DNA of 64,000 nucleotides from Pseudoflavonifractor sp902362925 (GTDB taxonomy: Bacteria > Bacillota > Clostridia > Oscillospirales > Oscillospiraceae): assembly GCA_902362925.1 (NCBI GenBank), contig CABIYL010000001.1; one strand, written 5' to 3'. Positions 50,601 to 62,163 of this stretch are shown here, in pieces (position 1 is the first letter of the stretch; every line of letters starts with the position of its first letter). The notes beneath the pieces are model-generated. The model searched no databases. It was given only the letters and a program-made list of their open reading frames with translations, and was not told where the DNA came from. The translations under genes and the position numbers were made by a program.

Positions 50601-53034
50601 CAGTTCCACAACGACAAGTTCAACCAGGTCACCCAGCTGCCCGACCCCAACACCGACAACGTGCTCTACGCCATCGGCAAGGACAAGGTGGCTGAGGCCA
50701 TCTGCAAGGCTCCCCTGGTCTACGAGCCCGGCACCAAGACCGTGTACTCCGACGTGGACTACATGCTCCTGGGCCTCATCGTGGAGCAGGTCACCGGCAA
50801 GGACCTCAACACCTTCCTGAAGGAGACCTTCTGGCAGCCCATGGGCCTGGACCACATCACCTACAACCCCCTGGACAACGGCTTCACCGCCGATGACTGC
50901 GCTGCCACCGAGCTCAACGGCAACAGCCGCGACGGCGCCATCGACTTCACCGGCATCCGCACCGGCACCATCCAGGGCCAGGTCCACGACGAGAAGGCCT
51001 GGTACGCCATGGGCGGCGTCTCCGGCCACGCCGGTCTGTTCGCCAATGCCGAGGATCTGGCCATTCTGGCCCAGACCATGCTCAACCCCAACGGCTACGG
51101 CGCCAACCGCCTCTTCAGCGCCAACGTGAACGAGTACTTCACCTCCCGCAAGAATTCCTCCGCCACCTGGGGACAGGGCTGGTGGCGTCAGGGCGACTGC
51201 GGCCGTCCCTGGTACTTCGGTGTCCAGGCTTCCCGCGACACCATCGGCCACCAGGGCTGGACCGGCACCCTCACCGCCATTGACCCCGAGCAGGATCTGG
51301 TTGTGGTCTACCTGACCAACAAGATCAACTCCCCCGTCACCGACAACACTGTAAACGCCAACCAGTTCGACGGCAACTGGTACACCTCCTCCACCCTGGG
51401 CTTTGTGGCCAACATTCTCTATCAGGGTCTGAATGAGAACAGCTCCGCTGACGACATCCAGCCCGCTCTGGACGCCCTCCTGGGCGACATGGCCATGGAC
51501 AAGATCCGTCTGGCCGACGCCGAGAACCTGGAGGACGCCGATCACCCCCTGATGCGCGCCACCAATTCCATCGTGGAGCTGGCCTATGAGGCCTATTACG
51601 CCCGTCCCACCGAGGCCAACAAGGCCATGGCCCTTCAGCTGGCTGACGCCATGACTCAGCTCAGCGATGTGGGCACCTATGACCGGATGGTCCGTGTCAT
51701 GTCCTACAACGTCCACTTCGGCCAGAGCCTGGAGAACGTCTATGACCTCCAGTCCATCGCCGACGTGATCACCTCCTCCGGCGCCGACATCGTCTGCCTC
51801 CAGGAGGTGGACGTGAACTGGGGCGATCGCAGCAACTACGACGACACCCTGGCTATCCTGGCCGAGATGACCGGCATGGAGTCCTTCTATGCCTACATCT
51901 ACGACAAGCCCTCCTCCAGAGGCGAGGAGTACCCCAACGAGCGCTTCGGCGTTGCCTTCCTGAGCAAGTACCCCATCGTCTCCTCTGCCAACCACGAGAT
52001 CACCCGCTGGAGCACCCAGGACGGCGATCCCCAGCCCGGCGATCCCAACTTCCCCGGCACCAAGCCCGGCTTTGGTGAGATTGTGGTGAACGTGAACGGC
52101 GTGTACATGCGGGTCTACAACACCCACCTGGACTACCGTGCCGATGCTCCCGAGGGCTATCCTCACACCATCCGTCTGGATCAGGTCAACGACATGCTCC
52201 GGATCATGAATACCTCCACCTACCCCACCATCCTGGTGGGCGACATGAACGCCGATATCTCCGATCCCACCGCCGCTGAGGTCTTCAATCCTCTGATGGA
52301 GAAGTTCAACGACTCCTGGGCTCTGGCCGGCAAGGGCAACGGCAATTCCTTCCCCTCCGACAACCCCGACCGGAGAATCGACTACATCCTGACCACCCCC
52401 AACACCATCGAGCCTGTGAACGCCTTTGAGCTCAATACCCAGGCTTCCGACCACCGTCCCGTTGTGGCCGACCTGCTGATCCACGGCACCGCCCCCTCCA
52501 TCGACCCCGATCCCGGCGAGGGCACCAAGCCCACCGAGCCCGAGTGGAAGAACCCCTACTCCGACGTGTCCGACAGCTACTGGGCCTATGACGCCATCCG
52601 CTTTGTCACCGAGGAGAACCTGTTCCAGGGCGTCAGTGGCGGCGGCTTCGCCCCCGAGATGACCATGAGCCGTGCCATGCTGGCCACCGTGCTCTACCGT
52701 GCCGCCGGTTCCCCCGCCGTCACCACCTCCGCCGGCTTCACCGATGTGCCCGCCGGCAAGTGGTACAGCGACGCTGTGAACTGGGCCGCCTCCAAGGGCA
52801 TTGTCAAGGGCGTTGGCGGCAACCGCTTCGCCCCCGACGACAACGTCTCCCGTGAGCAGATTGCCACCATCCTCTATCAGTACGTCCTCTCCACCGGCGA
52901 GACCGCCAAGGCCGACGCCTCCGTCCTGGCCGTCTACGGCGACAATGCCTCCGTCAGCTCCTGGGCTGCCGACGGCATGGCCTGGGCCGTGAAGGAGGGC
53001 ATCATCACCGGTAAGCCCGGCAGCCTGCTGGCCC
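47601..53034 (+). CDS. Giant exported SLH protein: two beta-lactamase-like modules, endonuclease/exonuclease/phosphatase domain (3' end in gap)
   Basis: About 1,811 residues are visible; the 3' end lies in the N gap. ATG at 47601 follows AGAGGAGGA and gives a signal peptide (MRSMLKKATGLILAAALTFS). Two homologous halves each have a beta-sandwich then a class C beta-lactamase/PBP4*-like hydrolase. The SxxK serines are in LASNTKMY (about residues 238 and 921), with YSDVDYMLL as YxN equivalent and GHQGWTGT as third motif. An endonuclease/exonuclease/phosphatase domain (about 1363-1629) follows with VMSYNVHFG, CLQEVD, NTHLDYR, VGDMNAD and SDHRPVV. SLH repeats start at about 1651 (YSDVSDSYWAYDAIRFV). 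YbbE, a similar serine hydrolase, belongs to the Bacillus MurNAc operon, so peptidoglycan trimming is plausible. Confidence 0.87.
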
Positions 53035-53322
53035 NNNNNNNNNNNNNNNNNNNNNNNNNNNNNNNNNNNNNNNNNNNNNNNNNNNNNNNNNNNNNNNNNN
53101 NNNNNNNNNNNNNNNNNNNNNNNNNNNNNNNNNNNNNNNNNNNNNNNNNNNNNNNNNNNNNNNNNNNNNNNNNNNNNNNNNNNNNNNNNNNNNNNNNNNN
53201 NNNNNNNNNNNNNNNNNNNNNNNNNNNNNNNNNNNNNNNNNNNNNNNNNNNNNNNNNNNNNNNNNNNNNNNNNNNNNNNNNNNNNNNNNNNNNNNNNNNN
53301 NNNNNNNNNNNNNNNNNNNNNN
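53035..53322. other. Assembly gap
   Basis: 288 N. It hides the last SLH part of the giant hydrolase gene and the C-terminus of the convergent UroD-like gene. Confidence 1.
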
Positions 53323-54321
53323 GATGAACCGTCCCGCCGCCTTGCCCTCCTCCATCACATCACGCACCATCTGCCTGATCTCATCCTGGCTCCGCCGCTC
53401 CAGGTCATCGTACTGGATGTTGCCGATGAGCACGGTGTGAGGTCCCAGAGCCGACCGTGCCTGGGTGATGGTACAGTCTCCCACAGGCGGCGCCTCAATG
53501 GTGTGCAGGCCGTCCGGCTCCACCTCCTTGAAGCCCTCCAGCACCCGGGACAGGTTGCCGTGATAGTGGATGATGGCGATTTTCCCGTATTGGTGGATCA
53601 GATCCACCACCCGTTTCAGATAGCGGCTGCTCAGGGTGTTGAACAGCTTGGGGTCCACCATGGGCGGACCGGCAAATTCCGCGCCCACGATGAAATAGGC
53701 GTCGGCGATGTCCAGCTCCAGATACCGCCGGTACACCTCCAGCACCCGCTCCGCCATCACATCCGTGAAGCGCAGCAGACTGTCCAGGTCTGTGAGGGTC
53801 CAGATGCAAAAGTTCTCCGCACTGCACAGGTGGTACAGCGGCTCCAGCGGGTCCCCCAGGTCCATCATCAGCAGCCCCCGTTCCCCCAGCTCCTCCTTTT
53901 CACGCAGAAGGGTCTCTCTGTCGGGACAGGGCGGTATATAGGGAATTTCCGCGATTTTTTCCAGCATATCCGGATCATCCACATAGAATTTGATTGTGGT
54001 GTATCCGTTCTCCTCGGTCACGGATTTCTCAAAGGTCAGGTCCCGGTAGGTTACCCGGGTGCCCGTCCTGCCCGGTCCGTCAATGGGCATGCGGAGGATC
54101 TCCGGGTTGGCGTTGTAGCAGAAGCCCAAATCAGGCCGCCGCCGGTCCATGGTGTCGCAGAAGTGCTCAATGGCCGCCGTCACAGGCCGGTAGGCGGGGA
54201 TGTTGTAGATGTCGGCGTAGTACTCCAGCGGGTGATAGGGGGCCAGCAGCCAGATGGGGACGCGGTCGATCTCCTGCCCGTTCCACAGTCGGAGCAGCCG
54301 CTGCCGTGAGGTCAGCTCCAT
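53323..54321 (-). CDS. UroD-family protein (C-terminus in gap)
   Basis: 333 residues visible from ATG at 54321 (MELTSRQRLLRLWNGQEIDR) to the gap. The family N-terminus and EFAGPPMVDPKLFNTLSSRY, IIHYHGNLSRVLEGF, LHTIEAPPVGDCTI and HTVLIGNIQYDDL fit the UroD/methyltransferase barrel. The IHYHG segment takes the place of the HSCG metal motif of the paralogue at 24512-25570, so the metal site differs. It lies downstream of the GH2-SLH gene and is probably cotranscribed; function unknown. Confidence 0.75.
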
Positions 54322-54358
54322 GTTCTCTCAGGTCCTTTCTCTGCTTCCGTTTCGAGCC

Positions 54359-54562
54359 NNNNNNNNNNNNNNNNNNNNNNNNNNNNNNNNNNNNNNNNNN
54401 NNNNNNNNNNNNNNNNNNNNNNNNNNNNNNNNNNNNNNNNNNNNNNNNNNNNNNNNNNNNNNNNNNNNNNNNNNNNNNNNNNNNNNNNNNNNNNNNNNNN
54501 NNNNNNNNNNNNNNNNNNNNNNNNNNNNNNNNNNNNNNNNNNNNNNNNNNNNNNNNNNNNNN
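54359..54562. other. Assembly gap
   Basis: 204 N within the C-terminal SLH region of the GH2 gene and just upstream of the UroD-like gene. Confidence 1.
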
Positions 54563-57500
54563 CCGCCCAGTCGGACACAGCGGCGCTGTCGGCAAAGTCC
54601 AGCTGGCCCTCTGCCGCCGGGCTGCCCGCGTACCGGTACAGCATGGCCGCAATCTGCTCCCGGGTCACCACAGCGTCGGGGTTGGTGCCATCGGACACGC
54701 CCTCGGCCACGGCCCAGGTCTGGGCCTTCTCGTACCAGCTCTCGCCGCCCTCGGTGTCTACGCCGTCCATCCGGGCCAGAATGGTCCACATGGTGGCACG
54801 GGTCACGGTGCCGAAGGGCTGGAACAGGTTTCCGCCGGTGCCCTGCATCAGTCCGGCCTCCACCATGGCGCTGACAGCTTCCTCATACCAGCTGCCCGCC
54901 TCCACGTCGTCAAAGCCGGTGACGTTGCTGCCGTCGGGGGCAAAGACGGCCCGGATGGTCACGCTGCCCACGGGCTGCACAAAACTCCAGCTGCCGTCCG
55001 CCCGCTCGGTCACCGCAACGGTCTTGCCGTTCTGGTCGGTCACCGTCAGCTGGGACAGCACATAGCCCTCCTCAGGCTCGGGGGTAATGGTCACGGTCTG
55101 GCCCAGCATGGGGTAGCGGGTCGAAATCGTAAGGGTGCCGTGCTCAGCCTGCTCGGTACGGACAGGATAGACAGGTGCTGCACCGCTGTCCCGGAGCACC
55201 AGGGCGGCCTCGGCCGCTGCCAGGTTCTCCGCAGCCAGGTCCACTGCGGGCTGGCTGGCAAAGGCGTCCTCCAGGACGGCTTTGGCCTGGTTCAGGCTGG
55301 TCTGGAGGGCTGTGAAGCTCTCCTCGGTGTAGTCCTGAGCGGCGTAGGCCGTGCAGCGCTCCACCAACACCTGAAGCGCCTCCTTGTCCGCCTGGGGCCG
55401 CTCCAGCTCATAGACCTTCAGGTCGTCCATCTGGGCGGTGGCGGCGTACACCCGGTAGCCCGCCTTGCCGCTGCCCTGGCCCATGTCCAGGGCAGTCATG
55501 AGCACGCCGTCCAGGTAGAAGTACACCATGCCGCCCATGTCCTCCACGCGGATCTCATAGACGTCGTTCCACTTGCCGGAGACCTGCTGGCTGAACAGAT
55601 TGGAGGCTCTGCCGTCCTCCCAGCGGTAGACCTGGAAGGAGGGGTTGGATGCCCCCTTGCCCAGATCCAGACGGGCATGGCAGAAGTTCTTGTCGTCCTG
55701 ATAGCGGAAGACAACGCCGGCGCTGACGCCCGAGTCCAGGGCGTCCTTGTTGACCATCTGCACGGTGCTGGACAGGGTATATCCGGTCCAGCTCTCCTCG
55801 CCGGTGGTGATGATGGGGGCCTCATTGCCCTTGGTGTTGGTCACCCTGAGCACGCCGCCGGTCACCTCCACGGTGCCGCCGCTGCCGCTCTGGGTGTAGC
55901 GGCCCTCCACCGCCTGGGAGAAGTCGTCCTCCAGAAGCAGGCGGCCCTCGCAGGCCGTAAGCTCCACCTCACGGCTGGCCAGCACGGTCTCGCCGTCCAG
56001 AACGGAGACAGTGAAGGCATACCAGCCCTTTTCCACGTCGCCGGTGAGGGTGACGGGCAGGGCAAAGGAGGCAGAACCGTCAGCGGGGACGGCAAAGCTC
56101 TGGCTGTCGGGGACAGTGATGCCCTCAGGCAGGTTCTCTGCCACAACGGTGAGGGTCTTTTCGGTGTCAAAGGTGCTGGATGCGGTGATGCTGACGGTGC
56201 CCTGGGTCTGGAAGGGGCTCAGGGTGAGGCTGCCGGTCTCCACGGCGGCCACGGCCACATTCTGGCTGCCCGGTTCCGCCGTCAAAGCGGACACGGGGGC
56301 GGAGTACTCCGAGATGACATCCCCGTTGAGGGCGGCCACGGAGAACCAGTAGGTCTTGCCGGTGTCCAGGCCGTTAACGGTGAGCTGCTCCACGGCGGCA
56401 CGGCGGATGGTGACGGTGCGGTCCAGATTGTCGGCGCTCTCGCCGTACTTCACAACATAGCCGGTTGCCTTCCAGGAGGGCTGGATGGTCAGGCTCACCA
56501 AGGTCTCGCCACCGGCAGCCCCCTTGACCACGGGCACTTCCCTGGCCTGGTCGACGGTCTCCACGGTGACGGCCACCTCCTGGCTCCAGGCGCTGGGCAC
56601 GCCGCCGGTGACGCTGCGCAGGCGGTAATAGTAGGTCTGGCCGCCGGTCAGACCGGACACCTTGACGGAACCCTCGGTGTCAAAGGTCATGGACTGGGTG
56701 TAGTTCCCGCTCTGGGTGCCGTACTCCAGCTCGTAGGTGTCGTCGGCGTTCTTGACCGAGTAGCCCACGAAGAAGGCGCCGTCAATGGGCTCGGTGTGCC
56801 AGATGACGGGGGGCAGCACGGCGCCGTCGGTGGTGGTCACGGTCTCCACGGCGGCGGACACGGGGCCGCTGCCGGCGCTGTTGGCTGCGGAGATGGTGAC
56901 GGAGTAGATCTCGCCGGGGGTGAGCCCGGTGAAGTCGGCGTACCGGTTCAGTTCCGCCTCGGCGGTCTTGGTCACGCCGCCGCCTGTGAGGGTGACGGTG
57001 TAGGTCTCAGCGTTGTCCACGCCCTCGAACACCACCCGGACGCTGTCGCCGCCGGCGATGACAGCGGTGAGCTCCGGGGTCTGGGCGGGAGCCTGGAGGT
57101 AGTGGAAGGTCTGGGCAATCTCATACCCCTGGGCGTCGATGACGGTGGCCCGGATGGCTCCCAGGCCGCCTGCGGGGATGCTGTCCACCACGGCGGCGGT
57201 CTGCCAGGTGCTGCCGTCGGGCTCCATATCGGGGATGGACACCAGGGCGGAGTCCACCACGGAGCCGGAGGCGTCCAGGGCCTCCCACTTGAGAGCGGCG
57301 CACCGGATGGGGTAGGAGGGCAGTTCCACGGTGCCGTCCCGGCTCTCCACAGCCAGGATGAGCAGGGCGCTGCCGCCCTCAGAGACAGTGTCGCCGTTGG
57401 CGGTGATGGTCAGGCTCTTTACAGGGGAGGACGCCTTCTGAAGGATATCAAAGCCGATTTTCTTGTCGCCCCAAACGGTGGTGACGCCCCACACCCGGTT

Positions 57501-60500
57501 CTGGCCCAGGGGGGTGCCGCCATAGTTGGAGCGGTAGTCGTTGAGGGTCCAGATGGATGCGCCGAACACATAGTCCAGGTCGCCCCACTGGTTCAGGATG
57601 TTGGCCGGGTTGATGACCGCCTTGTCGGGAATCTCGGAGGTCTGACCGTTGCCGTACTCCGAGACAAAGATGGCCTTGTCGGGGTAGATGCTGTGGATTT
57701 TCTGCACGTTGCCCCGGAAGCCGCCGTAGTAGTTGCAGCAGATAAAGTCGGAGTAGTAGACCGAGTCGCCCTCAGGGGTGCTGGGCCGGTGGGCGGACAG
57801 GCTCACCTCGGTGACGTACCGGGTGGGGTCCAGCTCGGTCTTGATGTAGTTGGTCATGTACTGGGCGTAGTCCTTGACAATCTGCTGGTTGCCGGAGAGC
57901 TCGTTGCCGATGGACCAGGCGAAGATGGAGGGGTGGTTGAAGTCCCGCTCGATCATCTCCTTGTACCACAGGGAGGTGCGGTAGGGGTACTCGCTGCCCG
58001 CCGGGTTCTTGACCTGGGCCACACCGCCGCCGCCCCACAGGTTGCCCTCGCAGATGAGGAGGAAGCCCACCTGGTCGCAGTAGTCCAGCAGGTTCTCGCT
58101 CATGGGCACGTGGCTGAGCCGGGCAGCGTTCATGCCCATGCTCTTCATGTAGTCGATGTCCCGCATGATGACGTAGTCGGGCTCAGTCTGGCCGTTGGCC
58201 CGGTCGTCCCACACCCGGTTGGCGCCGGTCAGGCGGACGGCCTCGCCGTTGAGATAGAACTTGGTGTCCTTGATCTCAATCTTGCGGATGCCGATGTCAT
58301 CTTCGGCATAGTGAAAGACGGTGTCGCCGTCCATGAGCCGGGTCCTGACAGTGTACAGGTTGGGGGTCTCAAAGTGCCATAGCTTCACGTTCTCCAGGGT
58401 GAGGACGGCGCTGTCAAACCGCTGGTCGGCCGCCTGGGCGGTGGGCTTGACGGTCACTTCGGTGGTCTGGGTGCCCACCAGCTCGCCGGTGGCTCTGTCG
58501 TACACGTCGCTGACCACGGTATAGGTCTTATCCGTGTCGGCCTGGTTGTTGATCTTATACTGGAAGGTGATGTCGGCGGTGCCATTGTCCAGATTCGGCT
58601 CAGAGACAATGTGCTGCCACTCCAGCTTGGAGGCGTTGTTCACCCGCAGCAGGGCGTCGCCCGAGATACCGCCCCACTTCCACCATGCGCCGTAGGAGAA
58701 CTCGTTGTTCACCTGGATGGCGATGGTGTTCTCGCCGCCGTAGTTCAGGTAATCGTCCACCCGGAACTCAAAGGTGGTGTAGCCGCCGTCATGGCTGCCC
58801 ACCTCACGGCCGTTGATCCAGATGCGGCTGTCGTGGTATACGGCGGTCAGGTTCAGGTAGGCGGGATAGCCCTCATACTCAGCGGGCATGTCAAAGGTGC
58901 GGCCATACCAGCCGGTGCCCTTGTAGTTGGCGTAGTCGTTCTCCAGGTCCCAGTTACCGGGCACAGGCAGGCTGTCCCAGTCCTCCGTGTTCTCCAGGGT
59001 GTACCACCCCTGGGCCTGGCCCACGTCGTCGGGGTCGGCGGCAAAGGCCCACAGGCCGTTGAGGGACAGCTCCACCTGGCCCTCGCTGCTCTCCAGGGCA
59101 GGCAGGGTGTTCAGGTCCTTCTCGGTGCGGAAGGTAAGGGTGAGCTTTTCGCCCACGGTGTTGCCCATCACGTCGGCCACAGCAGCGGCCACCACCGCCG
59201 TATAGACGCTGTCGGCCGTCATGGGGACCTCAGGGGTGAGGAGTACGGTGCGGCCATCGGGGTCGTCCGGGTCCAGGGCTGCGGAGGCGGCCACAGCCTG
59301 GCCGTCCTGCTCCAGGGTGACGCCGGTGATGGTGGATTCATCCACAGGCGCGCCGAACACCACCCGCACAGGTCCCTCCACCGGCACCCGCACGTCCTGT
59401 TCCAGGACCGCCGTCAGGGGAGTGGGGGCCAGCTCCACCGTAAAGGCCTGGCTGACCACAGGCTGGGACAGGCCGTGTCCGCCGGCGCTCACGCCGGTCA
59501 CCTGGACGGTATAGGTGCCGCTGGGCAGATAGGTGGCGCAGGACCAGGCCCCATCCGCCACCGGAGCGGTAATGGTGCGCACGGTCTCCTCACCGGACCT
59601 GACGGTCACGGTGACAGAAGAGGCGCCCTCAGCGGTGCCGGTGATGGCCATGGGCATGGCGGTGACGGTCTCCTGGGGGACTGCCACGGTGACAACAGGG
59701 CCGCTCACCGTGCTCACCGCCAGGTCGTCGTACTGGACGGTGCACTTCACCAGCCGGACGCCTGTCTGGCCGGGGACCTCCGGGACTTCATAACCCCCGT
59801 CCACATAGGTAAAGAGCTTCTCTCCGTCGGCCAGGCAGGTGATGTAGGGGCCGTCAGCCTCTACCGCCAGCTCCACAGCCTCGCCTGCGGTCCAGCCGAT
59901 CTCCGCGCTGGCACGGGAGGCCCAGCTGCCGCTGTCATTCTCCCACAGAGCGGCATTGCCGTTGCCCTCCAGGCGGAAGTACCAGTAGGAGTCCTCCCTC
60001 ATATACCGGAACACGATACCGGCGCAGGTGTGGGACGCACTGGTGATGTTGACCTCAGTGGAGATGCGGTAGCTGTCCTCCTCCGGCAGAGCAGGGGAAA
60101 GCAGCAGGGCGCCCGAGCTGCTCTGGCTCTCGCCCTGGAGCACATGGTCCCCCTCCGTCTCCACCACGGAGTAGCTGTCTGTGTCGCCGGTCCAGCCGTC
60201 CAGGGAACCGTCCTCAAAGGTGTAGGCTCCGTCAGGGGCCTCCTGGGACACCCGGAAGGTCCGCTGGGCGGAGGCGGCGGCGCCCTCCTCCCCTGTCACG
60301 GTGACGGTGACGGTGCAGCTGCCGGCGGTCAGGCCGGATACGGTATAGGAAAAGCTGCCGTCCTCCTCCAGGGTCAGGGGGATCTCCTCCCCGCCGTTGA
60401 CCTGGATCACCGCCGACAGGGCGTTCTCCGTGGTGCCGGAGACCACTGTCTCGGTGGTGCCCACAGGCAGCAGCGCCCCTTCGTCAGGGGCAGTCAGCTC

Positions 60501-61175
60501 CACTGCCGGCGCGTTCTCCACCGGAGCGGGCAGGGCGCTGACGGTCAGGTCGTCAAAGCTGACCCCGCAGCCCCAGATGCGGAAGCCCACGCCGGAGGCG
60601 GCTGTCTCGGCGCTGTAATCGGGGTCAGTGTAGTCGATGACCTGGGTGCCGTCCACATAGCAGAGAATATGTCCTCCCTGGGCGGAGGCGGTGAGGGTAT
60701 AGGTGGTTCCGGCCTCCCAGTCAAAGGGGGTCTCGGTCAGCTTGGCCATGGAACCGCCGGAATTTTGATAGAGCTGGGCATCCTCGCCGTCCATGTTGCT
60801 GGCGTTGAGGCGGAAGTGGAAAAAGTCCTTCTCTCCTGCGGCGCGGAAGAGCAGTCCGGCGCTGGAGCCGTCTTTCATGTTGATGGCGTCCACCGTCACC
60901 TTGGCGGAGACGATGTAGTCGCCCCCTGCCACGCCCTCGGGGGCGCTCAGGCACAGGGCGCCCCCGCCGTTTTCCGCCCGCAGCACGCCGTTTTCCACGG
61001 CGTAGCTCCCCGGGTTGGTCCAGGCGGCAATGGATGCCGGGTCCTCAAACCCGTTCTGATACAGGGTCTCCCCTGTCTCCGGTCCGGCAGCAGCTGCCGG
61101 CACTCCGCCCAGCCAGCTGGCCGCCATGGCCATGGCCAGCAGAGCGCTGAGCATGCGTTTCTTCCTTGTTGACAT
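54563..61175 (-). CDS. Giant SLH-anchored GH2-family glycosidase (3' end in gap)
   Basis: About 2,204 residues visible. Signal peptide 1-30 (ASWLGGVPAAAA). In order: a LamG-like domain (about 35-205), an Ig-like domain, a second LamG-like domain (about 310-500), Ig-like and Big_5-like domains, then the GH2 core. The core has a sugar-binding domain with LSLNGLWAFAADPDDVGQAQ, an Ig-like middle, and a barrel with acid/base Glu in WSIGNELSGN (about residue 1092) and nucleophile Glu in FVSEYGNGQ (about 1173). Several fibronectin III domains, a third LamG-like domain, a FIVAR-like helix and a bacterial-repeat domain follow. SLH repeats begin FDDVEAGSWYEEAVSAMVEA. GH2 covers beta-galactosidases, beta-mannosidases and glucuronidases; the exact activity is unknown. 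AAAGGAG precedes the ATG. Confidence 0.88.
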
Positions 61176-61239
61176 CCGTGTGCAGCTCCTTTCATTCTCC
61201 TGTTTCTGGAATTTTTTCAGAATTTTCAGGATTTTGGGT

Positions 61240-61303
61240 GCAAAAATCCCCCGGCAAAGGAGAATCCGCGTATTGACACACGTTTTCAGCCCCTGCCGGG
61301 GGA
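61240..61303 (-). terminator. Terminator after the second ABC transporter operon
   Basis: On the minus strand TCCCCCGGCA (61294-61303) pairs perfectly with TGCCGGGGGA (61247-61256), then TTTTTG. The ~37-nt loop is long. It separates the permease gene from the GH2 gene, though read-through is possible since no strong promoter is seen before the GH2 gene. Confidence 0.7.
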
Positions 61304-61317
61304 CACAGGTCCGGTAT

Positions 61318-62148
61318 TCAGCCCTTGACGGCGCCCGCCGTCAGGCCCTGGATGAAGTAGCGCTGGAGGAACACGAAGATGATGGTGACCGGGATGGCGG
61401 ACACCACGGAGGCGGCCATCATGTAGCCCCAGTTGGTGGAGGCCTCGCCCAGGAAGGTCATGACCAGGCCGGAGGCCAGGGTGCGCTTGGCGGTGTCGGT
61501 GACCAGGGTCATGGAGTACAGCAGGTCGTTCCAGCTCCACACAAAGCCATAGATGGCGATGGAGATCATGCCGGGCACCGCCATGGGGAACACGATGCGG
61601 GTCATGATGCGCCAGTGGCCGGCGCCGTCAATCTTGGCGCTCTCGATGAGGGAGTCGGGGATGTTGTCAAAGTAGCTCTTCAGGGTCCAGGTGCCCACGG
61701 GGAGGGTGAACACCACGTAGCTGATGAGCAGAGCCCAGTAGCTGCCCAGCAGGCCCATTCTGTTCATCAGGTTGTAGATGGACAGCAGCAGGATGGCCTG
61801 GGGGAAGGCCTGGCTCATCATAAACATACCCATGAAGAACTTGCGGCCCCGGTAGCGAAATTTGGAGAAGCTGTATCCGGCGAAGGCGCACACCACGGTG
61901 GCCATGAAGCTGGAGCCGAAGGAGACAATCAGGCTGTTGCGCAGGTAGCCCATGATCTTGGGGTCGGTGACGATGTGGATGATGTTGTCCAGGGTCAGGG
62001 GGCCGAGGAAGAAATAGGTGCTGAAGGTCTCGCTGGAGGGCTTCAGAGCCGTGTTAATCAGCCACAGCAGGGGAAAGAACACGAAAAAGCCGATGATAAT
62101 GGCGGAGATCCAGAAGAACGTCCGGAATGCCTTTGTCTTTTGAAACAT
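61318..62148 (-). CDS. Carbohydrate ABC transporter permease (MalG type)
   Basis: 276 residues, six predicted helices (FFWISAIIIGFFVFFPLLWL first). The EAA loop is SLIESAKIDGAGHWRIMTRI and the C-terminus FLQRYFIQGLTAGAVKG is typical. It starts 15 bp after the partner permease, with GGAGGGGAG before the ATG. The nearby GH2 enzyme may supply the sugar it imports. It shares family but not close sequence with the permease at 33604-34431. Confidence 0.94.
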   Translation of the reverse strand: MFQKTKAFRTFFWISAIIIGFFVFFPLLWLINTALKPSSETFSTYFFLGPLTLDNIIHIVTDPKIMGYLRNSLIVSFGSSFMATVVCAFAGYSFSKFRYRGRKFFMGMFMMSQAFPQAILLLSIYNLMNRMGLLGSYWALLISYVVFTLPVGTWTLKSYFDNIPDSLIESAKIDGAGHWRIMTRIVFPMAVPGMISIAIYGFVWSWNDLLYSMTLVTDTAKRTLASGLVMTFLGEASTNWGYMMAASVVSAIPVTIIFVFLQRYFIQGLTAGAVKG

Positions 62149-62163
62149 TTTCTCTCCCCTCCT

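Noticed and set aside
47709..52484. A 1,591-codon minus-strand frame opposite the giant hydrolase gene
   Set aside because: Same cause; no domain recognisable, while the plus strand encodes complete catalytic domains and a signal peptide.
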